A stretch of DNA of 23,358 nucleotides, taken from assembly GCA_001579985.1 (NCBI GenBank), contig LRSR01014554.1, forward strand, positions 1 to 23,358, in the 5' to 3' direction. The notes below the pieces were generated by a model. The model was not told where the DNA came from. It made no database searches and worked only from the letters and a program-made list of their open reading frames with translations. Shown here in pieces: positions 9,985 through 20,170 of this stretch. How positions within the stretch are numbered: position 1 is the stretch's first letter; every line of letters begins with the position of its first letter. The position numbers were made by a program, and so were the translations under genes. Source of the DNA: Hypsibius dujardini. Taxonomy: Eukaryota; Tardigrada; Eutardigrada; Parachela; Hypsibiidae.

Positions 9985-10493
9985 GCAGGCAGACAGACAG
10001 AGAGACAGAGAGACATTCAGACAGACAAACAAATAGACAGACAGAAACAGACAGACATGCATTCAGACAGGCGCAGGCGGAACAAAGGTTACACATCGTG
10101 CGCAAGATATGAAAGTGTCCAGATAAATAATCAATTCTTCTGGTAGACAGAAAAGCCCAACCGAGAATACTCGTCCAGGCAAGGGATGAGACATTTAGAG
10201 ACCACACAAAATTACGCTGCCATCCAATTAAGCAAACACCGACTGCACAGACATCGCAGCCTGACAGAGCTTAAGACAGGCATCCATCAGCTTGCCAGTG
10301 CGGGAAAATAATCATACATGTGAAGATGGCTCAAAACAAATGCCCAGATGAAAAGGCAGATGTGCATATGAGACAAAGAAGTACCAGGTACATTTCGCAC
10401 TGCACAAATTGTGTTACATTTTTTTTGTAGTCCTCTTGGCAGCTTCTTGCCATCTGCAACGACGGCTCCGGAAAAGACCAAGTAATGTACTGA
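9553..10493 (+). CDS. Secreted neuropeptide precursor, unrecognised family
   Basis: Two exons, 9553-9858 and 10431-10493, phase 0 intron with GTAAGA donor and a T-rich TTGTAG acceptor; 122 aa. Residues 1-24 form a signal peptide ending VVVSA. A KR at 44-45, then NGWNSWGWGPQ (46-56), then G-K-R (57-59), is a classic prohormone layout: convertase cleavage, carboxypeptidase trimming and C-terminal amidation would give NGWNSWGWGPQ-amide. The remainder (60-122) has two cysteines, Cys87 and Cys111, that could pair, as in the C-terminal domains of other neuropeptide precursors. The WNSWG core weakly recalls kinins (FxxWG-amide), but the ending differs, and I do not recognise the family. The start at 9553 is the first ATG downstream of the promoter. 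The second exon is short and rests on the splice signal, frame match, paired cysteine and the AATAAA 103 nt beyond. Confidence 0.72.
9903..10068. repeat. CAGA tract in the neuropeptide gene intron
   Basis: Interrupted CAGA tetramers on the plus strand within the 572-bp intron 9859-10430, close to the 5' splice site. Confidence 0.95.
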
Positions 10494-10595
10494 AAAAAGA
10501 ATTAGCGGACGACCGACCCACCGTCACCTCAACTGACAACCTGCGTTTATATTTATGAAGAAACTGAGCGAAAAGTGGTGTGTGAGCACGGCAGA

Positions 10596-10601
10596 AATAA
10601 A
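10596..10601 (+). terminator. AATAAA poly(A) signal of the neuropeptide gene
   Basis: Canonical AATAAA 103 nt downstream of the TGA at 10491-10493, followed by a T-rich stretch. It supports the exon at 10431 as the last one. Confidence 0.6.
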
Positions 10602-10619
10602 GTATCAAACGGGGCGCGA

Positions 10620-11398
10620 TCATTTTTCTTGTTATTGTTGCTTTTATTAATATTATTCATTAATCACACACAGACAATTGTATGTGATGCAGCTTGAGAT
10701 GAAGCGATCAATATTCAAACGACACCCTGCACTGCCGATACAGTCCCAGGGTGAGACGAGAAGGTTATGTTAAGTGTAAAACAAAAAAAGGTCACAATAT
10801 TGCATCGTAAAGAAGAAGGGAAGAGACCCAGGGAAAGAAAGGGATGATCTCTCACCCGAAAACAGCACAGAGACACACCACACACCCGACAGAGGCAAAT
10901 CTAGCGGCAAGAGACACCAACAATTCAGACAGTTCGACTGCTTCTCGACTGTCAGAATGGAAAATGTCAAGAGAAGAGGGGGCGATGAAAGGGCAGAGGG
11001 GGAAAAACGTCAAAAAATTAGCAAATACGGATAAATGCCTGGATGTCTGGATGGATGTCTGGATGTCTGAATGGATGTCTGAATGGTTGCTTGAATGGAT
11101 GTCTGGATGGATGTCTGAATGATTGTCTGGATGTCTAGATGGATGTCTAGATGGATGTCTAGATGAATGTCTGGATGGATGTCTGGATGATTGTCTGGAT
11201 GTCTGAATGGATGTCTGGGTGGATGTCTGAAGGTCATTGACAATAATCAAACATGAATGAAGCGGGTAGATGCTCAGTGGGAAGCTCAATTTACTTCACT
11301 GTCGGCGTGAAGTGTGGGGTGTAGGGTGTGGGAGTACAGAGGTGGTGGGAATATCGCGAAAAATGACTGTTGAGCTGCAGAGGCAGACGGACACGAAA
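10620..11398. other. Spacer and probable 3' region of the Aurora gene
   Basis: Lies between the convergent neuropeptide and Aurora genes. Apart from the octamer minisatellite at 11038-11230 I see no coding or structured element. A TTTATT (minus-strand AATAAA) near 10642 is the nearest canonical signal for Aurora but lies over 700 bp past its stop. Confidence 0.5.
11038..11230. repeat. GGATGTCT-type minisatellite (8-12 bp units)
   Basis: Tandem units alternating GGATGTCT with GAATGGATGTCT and AGATGGATGTCT. Higher-order pairs are visible, for example three consecutive AGAT-containing units around 11139-11170. The unit differs from the CAGA family in the rest of the window. Confidence 0.9.
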
Positions 11399-12622
11399 TC
11401 ACAGTCGAAGGACCCGGCTCCGCTCCTGCTTGTTCGCGACCGTCCAAGGATGGGTCAGAATTTGCTTCAGTGGAAGGCGGTGAGAGCCGATATACACTAG
11501 AACCTGAAATTGAACGAAAAAAAAATCATATATTGAGTCGGCCCGTTTATAGACGTCTTCGACGAGACAACGGAGACTTTCTGACTTTTCCAAACAATCG
11601 AAAACTTTTGTTGACAACTGCAAGTTCACAAAAGAGAATAAAATTCTAAAATATACAGAATACAAAACAAACCTTCTTGATGAGGTCCTGCGCACCCGCG
11701 CTCATGGTATCCGGGCAGCTATACTCCAGTCTGGATATCTTCCTGGCAGTTTCCAGCTGTCCCCCATCGCACTCCGCCACATGGAAGGGCGCTTTTCCGG
11801 TCAGTAGCTCGTAGGTGAGGATGCCGAGGCACCAAATGTCGATGGTGTCGTCGTGCGGCCGATTCGCCACCATTTCCGGGGCAAGGTAGTCCAGAGTGCC
11901 GCACATCGTGGCGCGTCTGCGCCCCCAAAGAATCCCCACAAATTGCTTTTAGTTTAACTCACACAAGTTTAAATTTAAGTCTGTATTGCAGCTCGCCCTC
12001 CATTTGTTCGATAAATCGGCTCACTCATGTCTTTCTTTTTTATGGTAGGTGCTTGATTGCTTGATTTCAACAAGCGTTATAGAATACTAGGATATAGCAC
12101 AGTAAATCAAACAATCAAGCACCCGCCATCAAGGAGAAACCCGTGAGTAAGCCGAAATACAGATTTCACCTCATGCTAAAAATATTAACGCGACTAAAGC
12201 TGATTCTTAACCATACCGTGAGTTGGGGGAATGAACCGACCAGCCAAAATCGGCAATCTTCAATTCGCCATAGATGCCCAGCAGAAGGTTTTCCGGTTTG
12301 ATGTCGCGGTGAATGATCTTCCGCTCGTGACAGTATATCAGGGCACTGGCCAATTCGGCAACGTACTGCAAGGTATAAAACTAGTTCTAAGACAGACCCT
12401 TAAAAAGAAAGCAGGCAGGACTGGCCAAAGACATCTTCCAGACAAGTGCCGGACAAGGTATAATTGTGACAATGCTATCACCACAACGGAAAGGGAGACA
12501 AACAGCCACATGAGCAGGACAAATATTGCTGGCATCTAAAAAACGCAGGCAGACAGACAGGCATACAAACAGGCAAACAGACAGGCAGACAGACAGACAG
12601 ATAGACAGACAGATAGACAGAC

Positions 12623-12659
<37 letters not shown>

Positions 12660-13860
12660 GGCAGACAGAGAGGCAGACAGACAGACATGCCAGACACGGA
12701 ACTTTTCTGAGGCATACCGTCGCAGTTTCCGGATCCGTGAAGGAACCACGTTTTTCCAGCAGTTTGTACAATTCACCATTCGGCGCGTACTCCAGGATGA
12801 GGTAGACTTTGGAAGAGTCGTGAAAGACACCGTACATGCGCACAATGTGAGGATGTCTGGAAGGGAAGAATTCAGACAAACCCATTTTCAGGCAGCTTCG
12901 AGTTGAACTGGTGAAAATAAGTCACACCGTAAGTGAGTCTGGATTTCGATTTCGCGCCGGAGTTGATGCTCGACACCGTTCTTTTTCAGCTCCTCCTTAA
13001 ACATAACCTACAAAACCAATTGTTCAGGCGACGCAAATGAAATTAAGGCAAGATAAAAGAATACACTTTCCGGAACTTCCTCCTACCTTCAAAGCAACAA
13101 CAAAACGGCTTTTCTTTTCCCGCGCCAAATAGACCTGGCCGAATTTTCCCTTTCCCAAGGCGCGGCCAACCTCGAAATTGTCAATGCACCACCTAAAAAG
13201 GGCAATTTCATCCATAACATCCCCAGATGGTCCTGAACAACCAACAAATTTCCATCAAAATCACAACGTACAATCCTAAATGAATCTGACCACTCCGAGA
13301 AAAATCAGCACATCAATGAACAATTCAATCGATCTGATCGATTGAATTGTTCATTGATGATCGTCGTGATCACTATTGCGACTGGATTCTGAGCAAACAA
13401 AATTTGGTCGTTCCAATCAACCAATTAATCAAGAACCGGGATCAATGCTGAACTCCATGTATCGGTTCAATCAACGAATCAATCAGCAGCCCGTCACACA
13501 CAATCACGCTTACCCTTTTTTGGAGTCGCCAAACATTCCACCGCCGAAGCTGGGCATCGCGCCAGCCCCTGATTGACTTGGGACGGTCTTTGGCGGTTGA
13601 GCAACGGCAGCTGCGGTGACGACAGGAAGGGAAACCGGCTCAGGCTTGGTCTCATTATTTGCGGGGACATTGGTCATAACGTTGTTGGGCTGCTTTTTGA
13701 TCACTGTCAACGGCGGCTGATGCGTGATTTTATGCTCCACCTGACCGCTTCTGACATATCCCTTCACCGCAGTCACACTTTGGTAGGCCGGGGGGCGTTT
13801 GGCGGCGGTGGCACTCTGTGGTGGCATATTTTCCTCCATGGAATTCTTCCTGGCCGCCAT
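11399..13860 (-). CDS. Aurora kinase (Aurora-A-like)
   Basis: Seven exons, in minus-strand order: 13860-13514, 13192-13087, 13007-12928, 12856-12718, 12365-12217, 11916-11673, 11503-11399; 389 aa. This is a mitotic Ser/Thr kinase of centrosome and spindle. The N terminus (1-116) is low-complexity, Pro/Gln/Ala-rich. The kinase domain starts [18 protein letters not shown] (117-134). Catalytic Lys151 (VALK), Glu170 (RREIEIQ), HRDIKPEN with Asp245, DFG with Asp263, and activation-loop Thr277 (RRATMCGT) are all present. All sit 11 residues before their human AURKA numbers. Gly187 matches AURKA Gly198, the residue that favours TPX2 over INCENP, so A-type is likelier, although TMCGT recalls AURKB. 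R-L-P-L near the C terminus aligns with the destruction-box position. LAPEM replaces the usual LPPEM. ATG 13860 is the first in-frame ATG; a second lies 21 bp inside. Confidence 0.92.
12016..12154. repeat. Imperfect fold-back element in Aurora intron 5
   Basis: Two inverted arms of about 50 bp (roughly 12016-12067 and 12104-12154) separated by about 36 bp. The inner 20 bp are strongest: GGTGCTTGATTGCTTGATTT pairs with its counterpart with one mismatch. An outer block with TCGGCTCACTC also pairs. It lies in the intron 11917-12216. Confidence 0.7.
12544..12690. repeat. CAGA/TAGA tract in Aurora intron 4
   Basis: CAGA, CAGG and TAGA tetramers on the plus strand within the intron 12366-12717. 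Confidence 0.95.
13311..13359. repeat. Perfect 23-bp inverted repeat with 3-bp loop in Aurora intron 1
   Basis: Arm 13311-13333 is the exact reverse complement of 13337-13359, with CTG between them. Pairing stops at 13310/13360 (A opposite A). It lies in the middle of the 321-bp first intron (13193-13513). Confidence 0.95.
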
Positions 13861-15326
13861 GACTTCCTTCGAGAAAATCAATTCTTACCAAACTCTCGTC
13901 CCATTATTCCGCACCATTTTGGACTCCTCAAGGCATGTAGATTCAGATTTGCTTACCGGAGTCGAAAAAAAGCACCAAAAAGTGGGACAAATTGGCAAAA
14001 AACAGTCGGTGAGAATTTTTGGACGGTATTTTCTTCCCGGTTAAAAGTGTTCTAAGAAATGGTGCAAATGGCTAGAAACTTCTCCAAGCTCTGAAATCGT
14101 ATGCAAACTGCTTGAGGTGTTGGGGAAAAAATGAGTTAGCTGAAATCGGAAACGAAAGATGAGAGAGAAAAAGGATTTTCAAGGATTTTTTCTCTGCTGG
14201 AGATCAACGTTCTTTCTTTTCTGTTGTTATTTCTTCAACTGCCAACTTGCAGCGTGTGCATAGGCGTTCGACTACTTCAGCAGTATGCACGGAGCCCAGT
14301 AGGAGCTGCGCCAATGCATTAAGCGACCGAAAGAGGGCGCAACAGCTCGAAGAGGGAGTTGCCGAAAAACGATTTTTCAAAAATGACAAGTTTTAATATT
14401 GATGTCATTTTGGATAATTTTACAACTACGTGACAACTATGTCAAAGGCTACAATTCAAATTGCGCTAAAGTTAGAAGTAACCTTTATGTTAGCTTTCGC
14501 ACTGCTGCCTGAACCACACTATCGCATGTTCCACATTAATACAGCTATATTGAGTCTCGATTGATTGATTGTATTGGGTGTCGAGGGGCTTTATCGCTTC
14601 ATTACCGTACATTACTGTAATGATTACAATAATACAGTATGCAATGATATTCTATGAAAGAATTTCTGTTGGCCAATTAAAATCATGCAATCACGACTAC
14701 AGACGGCGGGAGTAAAGCCCCACCGCGCAGGCAGGCAGTTTAACTTTCGTTTGAAAATGACGCAGCGCCACATGTCGGCCTTGATGGCGATACTAGCCCC
14801 GCCCCAAAAGTTGCCATGTGCTCGGCAACGGAGACAGACCGCAAAACGGGAACTTCATTTCGAAAAACCGCAAACAGTTTTCTCACTTTATTCGAAGAAC
14901 CGCAAGCTGTTTTCGCACTTCTTTCGTTTTGTCCGTCTAACTTTTTCAGGAACCAGAGTCACGACCCGTTCCACCCCATCCCACGAGGAAATCCCCAAGC
15001 CAACGGAATCGACTCTGCCGTCCATTTCTAAAGGGAAAAAGTTTCGGAGCGTCTTTCAAAGGTGTGTGGAAAATTTCCATTCTTGGATGAGGTCTCTCCA
15101 TTTCCCCCATTTTCCTTACCGTTCCTCTCCACTGCTCCGTCTGGCATATTTTAATTTCTGACGACATAATTACCGTAAATCAAAGCAAAAGATGTGAACA
15201 TTAGATTTGAGAAATATTTCGGGGACACCATTGACGTGAAATTTTTGGAGCTCCCGGGAACTCCCCTGTATTTTTTCTCCCTTTTTCAGACCTCCTCCTT
15301 TACTCTGACTTTGCCGAGCAGGAACG
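13861..15326. other. Divergent promoter region between Aurora and RBM39
   Basis: This 1.47-kb region separates two divergently transcribed housekeeping-type genes and should carry both promoters and 5' UTRs. A pyrimidine-rich stretch ending TTTTTCAG near 15289 could be the acceptor of a 5' UTR intron of RBM39. GTAAG-like donors lie on the minus strand just upstream of the Aurora ATG. A 158-codon open frame at 14685-15161 has no recognisable features. I see no TATA box placed for either gene. Confidence 0.5.
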
Positions 15327-18300
15327 ATGTCAGACAGCGACGACCACGGCGGTCCGGACGTGGACGACTTGCTGGAAGCGGCCTACGGCGATGGAGGTAA
15401 AAAAAATGTCAGGGACGCCTCTGAGGGACGCGGCGATGATGGGAAGGCGGCATCTGGCGCGGTCAAGAGTGAGGTAAGCCAGCGGTGTTATCTTAACCCT
15501 AGGAGGGCAAAGATCTGCTTTTGCTCTTCCTCCTCCCCATGGCAAAAGTATATTACCCTTGAACTATGTTTCATGATGTGTGAATGATGGAGCACCACCT
15601 AAGAAACTGACTTTGGTTCCAGGTTCCGTTGTGCAAGAACAGAGAGGCTTTTCTTTAGGGTTGTTCGCCACCGCAAAAAAGGTCACACACGGGCTTGAAA
15701 TTAGAGTTGGCGAAAGAGAGAGAGTAACCCCGCCGCGGTATCTAATAAAAACTCGCCCGCTCTCTCGCTTCTATCGATTTCCTCCACCCGTTATTAATTT
15801 TGTAGATGACGTGAACACGGACACGCGCGCTGCCAGCAGCAGCAGCGGCCATCTTGGATAATATGAGCCTTCCGGGCTTAATTCGGTCTGATGAAATACG
15901 GGATTTTTTATTTGCATCAGTAAAACTTCTTTTGCAGTCGATTAATTGATTGAGTTGTTCCCGAATTTCTATAACTTCCTATCTTTACCAGTCTTCAAAT
16001 TTTCAATTAGACTAAAATTGAAAATGATCGCTAAACCGAAAGTAAAATCCAAATACAAAAATCACAGTTGTTTCAAAAGAAATTCAACGTCTTGTGGTTG
16101 CAGTTTACTGAGGGAAAAAGTTACTTGGGTCCATTTATTTGCGCTAATTTGTATTGACTGATTGATTGCTTGCTTTGGCTGATTGATTGATTGCCTTAGC
16201 TGATTGATTGCTCGACTGCCTCGACTGATTGATTGATTGATTACCTCAATTGATTGCTTTGACTGATTGATTGATTGTCTAGGTTGATTGATTGATTGTC
16301 TAGGTTGATTGGTTGCCTGGCTAGGTTGATTGGTTGCCTGGCTAGGTTGATTGATTGATTGCCGTTGACGGATAGCGTATAATTTTAACTGGTTGACTTG
16401 TACTTGATGTTATTTTTAAATAGCTATTCTTGCTTTTTATACACTAGCTTTTAAACTTCGAAAGGTCTATTTAAATTCTCTTTTTTTAATGCTGGTGTAT
16501 TTTTTCAGGTTGCACTTTTCTGTTCGTGTGTCTCATGTCTGCCGAGAAATTTAGCGTGGTACCCTTTTCATTTTCTCCACCACTCAGTTCATATAATGAC
16601 CCCACCTTGTTATATCGCCGCCATATGATCTCGCTCTTATATAGGCCGGCACACTTTCCACGCAAGAAATTGGAGACGAGGAGGCGCAGTTTTCACTTGT
16701 GTTTTTGTAGATGTGATCCCAAACTCGCGGAAGCTTTCCCAATCGCGTTTTAATCTTCGGTCGGGCTCAGTCGCTAGGTGTATTCCCGTCACCCTAACGC
16801 TCTTTTGTTTGCTTCGCAGAGTTCCAACGGTCGGACCACCTCACCGGAACCAGTGACTCGCAGGAATGGAAGCACCCGCCGTAGCTCCTCTGTAGAGTAA
16901 GTTCTTGCCTTTCTCATTGAATAAGCCCTCGAAAATGAAAATTCGACGCGTCTACTCGAATAAATGATGAGAAAAACTATGCACCACGCAGATGGTCCAC
17001 TGGTGAGACACAATTATACCACTTACTGACTTATAAAAGGGAAAACAGCTGAAGACGCCTCTGAGCGTTTTGTCCAGTTCTCGATCCTGATCTGATGTCT
17101 TTGTGTTCTTTCCTCTTGCAGCAAGAAACGCCACTCGAGTCGATCACCTAGTCGCAGTCGTTCCCGCTCTCCCAAGTCGTCATCCCGGCGGAAGCGCCAT
17201 TCCAGCAGTCGCGAAGTCCGTCGTCGGGAGGACCGCAGTGACTCTCGTTCCCGCGTCGCCAGGAAATCCTCCCGCGAAAAGTCTAAATCGAAGTCCAAGC
17301 GGACCGCCAGTCCGGACGATGACACCAGTGACGGTGAAAGGGAGCGTCGACGGCGCCGGCACAAGTCCCCCTCGAAGAGCCGCTCTCCGTCGCGATCGCG
17401 AAGCCGCGAGCGTCGTCGTGGAGCGGAACGGGATCGACGCCGTCGGGACAGTCGCTCGCCGTCGCCTGCACCGCGTCGCCGAAGTCGTTCGCGGTCGCCG
17501 AGGGATCGACATGACCGCCGGGATCGTTATGACGACCGCCGGGGTGGGGATCGGTACGATGACCGGCGGGATAATGGTTCCCGCGGACGGGGCGGTGGTG
17601 GTTACGGTGGGAGGAGATCGCCGCCGCTGTTTCGCGGTGGTGGTGGCTATGGCGGAGGAGGAGGGTAAGTGGAGTCATCAGGTGCTTGTTGGATTTTTGA
17701 ATTTTGTCTTCACGTATTATTGTCTGTCTGCTTGTGTCGTGGTCTGGGTTTTCTTGTCAGGTCATCAGCAGCGTTGTCTGCAATGTTTTCTGGCTTGCTG
17801 GTGCTGTCTGTATAGTCTATAACCTTGTTTGCATTGGCTGGGATCTTCAATGTCTTGCTGCTGGTATTGTCTGGCCGCATCAATGTCGTCTGGACCTTGT
17901 CAGTCTAGATTGTTGTCTTAATAGTCAGTTTCCTTGCTTGCCTCCAGTTTAATTGTAACTGTCTCTATTTTTGCCTGAGATGCTGTCCGTCTGCTTTAAT
18001 GGCATCTTGTGACGTGTGTTCCGTTTGCTTTTGGTGTTGTGTTGACTGAGATGTTTGCGGCCTGGTCAGCACTCGTGTGTCGTGTCTGAGATGCCTTTCC
18101 TGTATTGTCTCTTGATTGGTATCTACTTTCCCTGGATCTCGTAATTTAAACAGCGTAAAATCAAACGCCTTTTATGTTACTTGTGAAGTTATTTTGACTT
18201 CATGAGCGTCAGACGAGGCGGAAACTATCGAAGTCATGGTTGAGTGCCAGTCACGGCCTGTGCGGCATTTATTTCTCTGATTCCAACAACTGCTTGTCTG

Positions 18301-20039
18301 TCGCTACCTTGTATCTTTCGTATGATCTACTTGAGATTGGTCTTTAGCTTTCTCTTCTCTTTCAGATACGGCGGAGGAGGAGGAGGCCGTGGTGGTGGCG
18401 GACGTCCCCGACAATCAGTCGAACGCGCTCGCTCTGTCCGTAGCGAATCGCCTACCCTTCCCGCGGAGGAACGCGATCAACGCACTGTCTTTGCCATGCA
18501 ACTCGCGCAGACCATCAACGCCAAAGACCTGGAGAAGTTCTTCTCCTCGGTGGGGAAGGTCCGCGACGTCCGGCTGATTGTCGACAGCAAAACCCGTCGT
18601 TCCAAGGGCATTGCCTACATTGAGTTTTACGAGCTGGAGGCCGTGCCCCTCGCGCTCGGTCTGCACGGGCAGAAGCTGAAGAACTGCCCGATGATTATCC
18701 AGCCGACGCATGCGGAGAAAAACCGCGCCGCCATGGCGGCTGCCGGTGCCGTCCAGAAGGGCCCAATGCGGTTGTACGTGGGCTCGCTCCATTTTAACAT
18801 CACCGAGGACATGCTGAAGGACATTTTTGAGCCGTTTGGCAAGATTGACAGCTTGCAGCTAATGATGGACACGGAGACGCAGCGGTCGCGCGGCTACGCC
18901 TTCATCACATTCCGCGACGTTGCTGACGCTAAGCGCGCCATGGAACAGGTGACTAGACAATTTTTTTTTGGTTCCGAGCAGGTTTTTAATCATTTATTTT
19001 GTAGTTGAATGGCTTCGAATTGGCTGGACGTGCGATGAAAATTGGCCATGTGACGGATCGCAGTGAGTCGGGAGCGGGCGGAGGAGGCGGTCAATCGTTG
19101 GACCACGACGACATGGACCGGGCGGGTTTCGATTTGGGTCCGACTGGGCGACTGCAGTTGATGGCCAAGCTGGCCGAAGGCACCGGCATGACCATTCCCC
19201 AGGCGACGGTGGCGCCGCGGCAGCAGGTTCAGTCTGTGGCCCCCGTGGTAGCATCTTCCCTGGCTCCTCCCATTGCGACGCAGTGTTTCATGTTATCCAA
19301 CATGTTCGACCCGTCCACCGAGACGGAGCCGGAGTGGGATAAGGAGCTGGCAGTGGAGATTGTCGAGGAGGTCTCCCAGTACGGCGGGGTCGTGCACGTC
19401 AAGGTGGACCGCACCTCGCCGGAGGGCAACGTCTATGTAAAGTCCGTGTCCATCTCCGCGGCCGCGATGGCCGTGCAGCATTTGCATGGGCGATTCTTTG
19501 CCGGTAAGTTGGTGGGGGATGATTTGTGACTTTGTCCCTGTACGGCTCATGAACCAAAACCGGTCGCCTAGTGACTTTCCCAGTTTTCTTGAAGATGTTT
19601 AAGATGACGACTTTTGGTTGATTTATTGATTAAGGCTGTTTGGTTCGTTGAATGACGTCCGTGGATTGAGTTATTGATTGAAGCCTGTGAATTTGGTTTT
19701 TCTCTTTCGATTTGGGATCGAATGTTTTGTTTGCCATGATTGAAATGTTCAGGGCAAAAATCTGGCGACCGGTTTTGATGGACAGCACTTGACAATATGA
19801 TGAGAGAAACTATGCACCACGCAGATGTGAACAACTGGTGATAAACAATTATACCACTTTCTGATGTTTTATTTGAATTTTCCGATGACTTCTTGGCCTG
19901 TCAAATGTCGTTGTTGATGTTGGAATTGTTTCCCGCTTTTGCAGGCAAAATGATCACCGCTAACTACATCCCGACGATGAGCTACCACCAACTCTTTCCG
20001 GAGGCCTTGAAGGCACAACAGCTCCTGACGTCGTCTTAG
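15327..20039 (+). CDS. RBM39: RNA-binding protein 39 (CAPER) splicing factor
   Basis: Six exons: 15327-15473, 16820-16896, 17122-17664, 18366-18948, 19005-19503, 19945-20039; 647 aa, all GT-AG. Nuclear U2AF65-related factor acting in 3' splice site recognition and transcriptional coactivation. The N terminus is acidic (MSDSDDHGG, with DVDDLLEA like the human start). Exon 3 encodes the RS region (about 75-190). A Gly-rich RGG stretch spans the exon 3/4 junction. RRM1 is at about 295-371 and RRM2 at about 390-467 (RLYVGSLHFNITEDML). The motif LDLGPTGRLQLMAKLAEGTG class sequence (here FDLGPTGRLQLMAKLAEGTG) follows. A C-terminal UHM (about 540-640) carries LSNMF, GNVYVK and GRFFAGK. Human RBM39 is 530 aa; the extra length is in the RS/Gly part. 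Introns 2 and 5 carry snoRNA-like elements. The start is the first ATG after a T-rich acceptor-like tract. Confidence 0.95.
16162..16362. repeat. TGATTGATTG-type repeat in RBM39 intron 1
   Basis: Degenerate TGAT tetramers with TGCC/TGGC interruptions, including a 22-bp unit around GGTTGCCTGGCTAGGTTGAT repeated twice. It sits in the 1346-bp first intron. Smaller TGAT runs recur near 20358 and 20396 downstream of the gene. Confidence 0.9.
16960..17034 (+). ncRNA. C/D-box snoRNA-like element 1, RBM39 intron 2
   Basis: C box ATGATGA (16964-16970), D box CTGA (17026-17029), an internal D'-like CAGA and a C'-like TGGTGAG lie in the expected order. A short terminal stem (ATAA with TTAT) brackets the C and D boxes. 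It ends about 87 nt before the 3' splice site, the usual placement for intron-encoded C/D snoRNAs. The segment before D', CTATGCACCAC, can pair with the universally conserved 18S rRNA sequence GUGGUGCAUGG with one G-U pair, so a role as a 2'-O-methylation guide is inferred. The second guide, CAATTATACCACTT before D, is shared with element 2. Confidence 0.8.
19791..19868 (+). ncRNA. C/D-box snoRNA-like element 2, RBM39 intron 5
   Basis: A paralogue of the element at 16960-17034. C box ATGATGA is at 19797-19803 and D box CTGA at 19861-19864. Both putative guide segments are the same as in element 1, while the D'-C' linker differs (TGTGAACAAC against GGTCCAC). A short ACA/TGT terminal stem is possible. 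The D box ends 80 nt before the 3' splice site of intron 5. Confidence 0.8.
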
Positions 20040-20170
20040 AATTGTTTTCCCTAGGCGGAACGGAATGGTGGAGGAGTGATTGAATTTCACATCCTACCAG
20101 CGGCTTTTTAGTTTTATTCTGGAGACTTTCTGCTTTGTTGTTCAACTTTGCTGTTCTCGTGCGGGTTGTC

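Noticed and set aside
13311-13415. Plus-strand C/D-box-like pattern (TTGATGA ... CTGA) next to the palindrome
   Set aside because: The host gene Aurora is on the minus strand, the C box lacks the purine, and there is no terminal stem or recognisable guide.
14685-15161. 158-codon plus-strand open frame between Aurora and RBM39
   Set aside because: No domain, no signal peptide and a basic, Phe/Ser-rich composition. It covers the region where RBM39 promoter and 5' UTR should lie; chance is the simpler reading.
15803-15861. Possible cassette exon in RBM39 intron 1 after a TTTTGTAG acceptor-like site
   Set aside because: Inclusion would stop translation and a poison exon is conceivable, but there is no clear donor and no frame or homology support.
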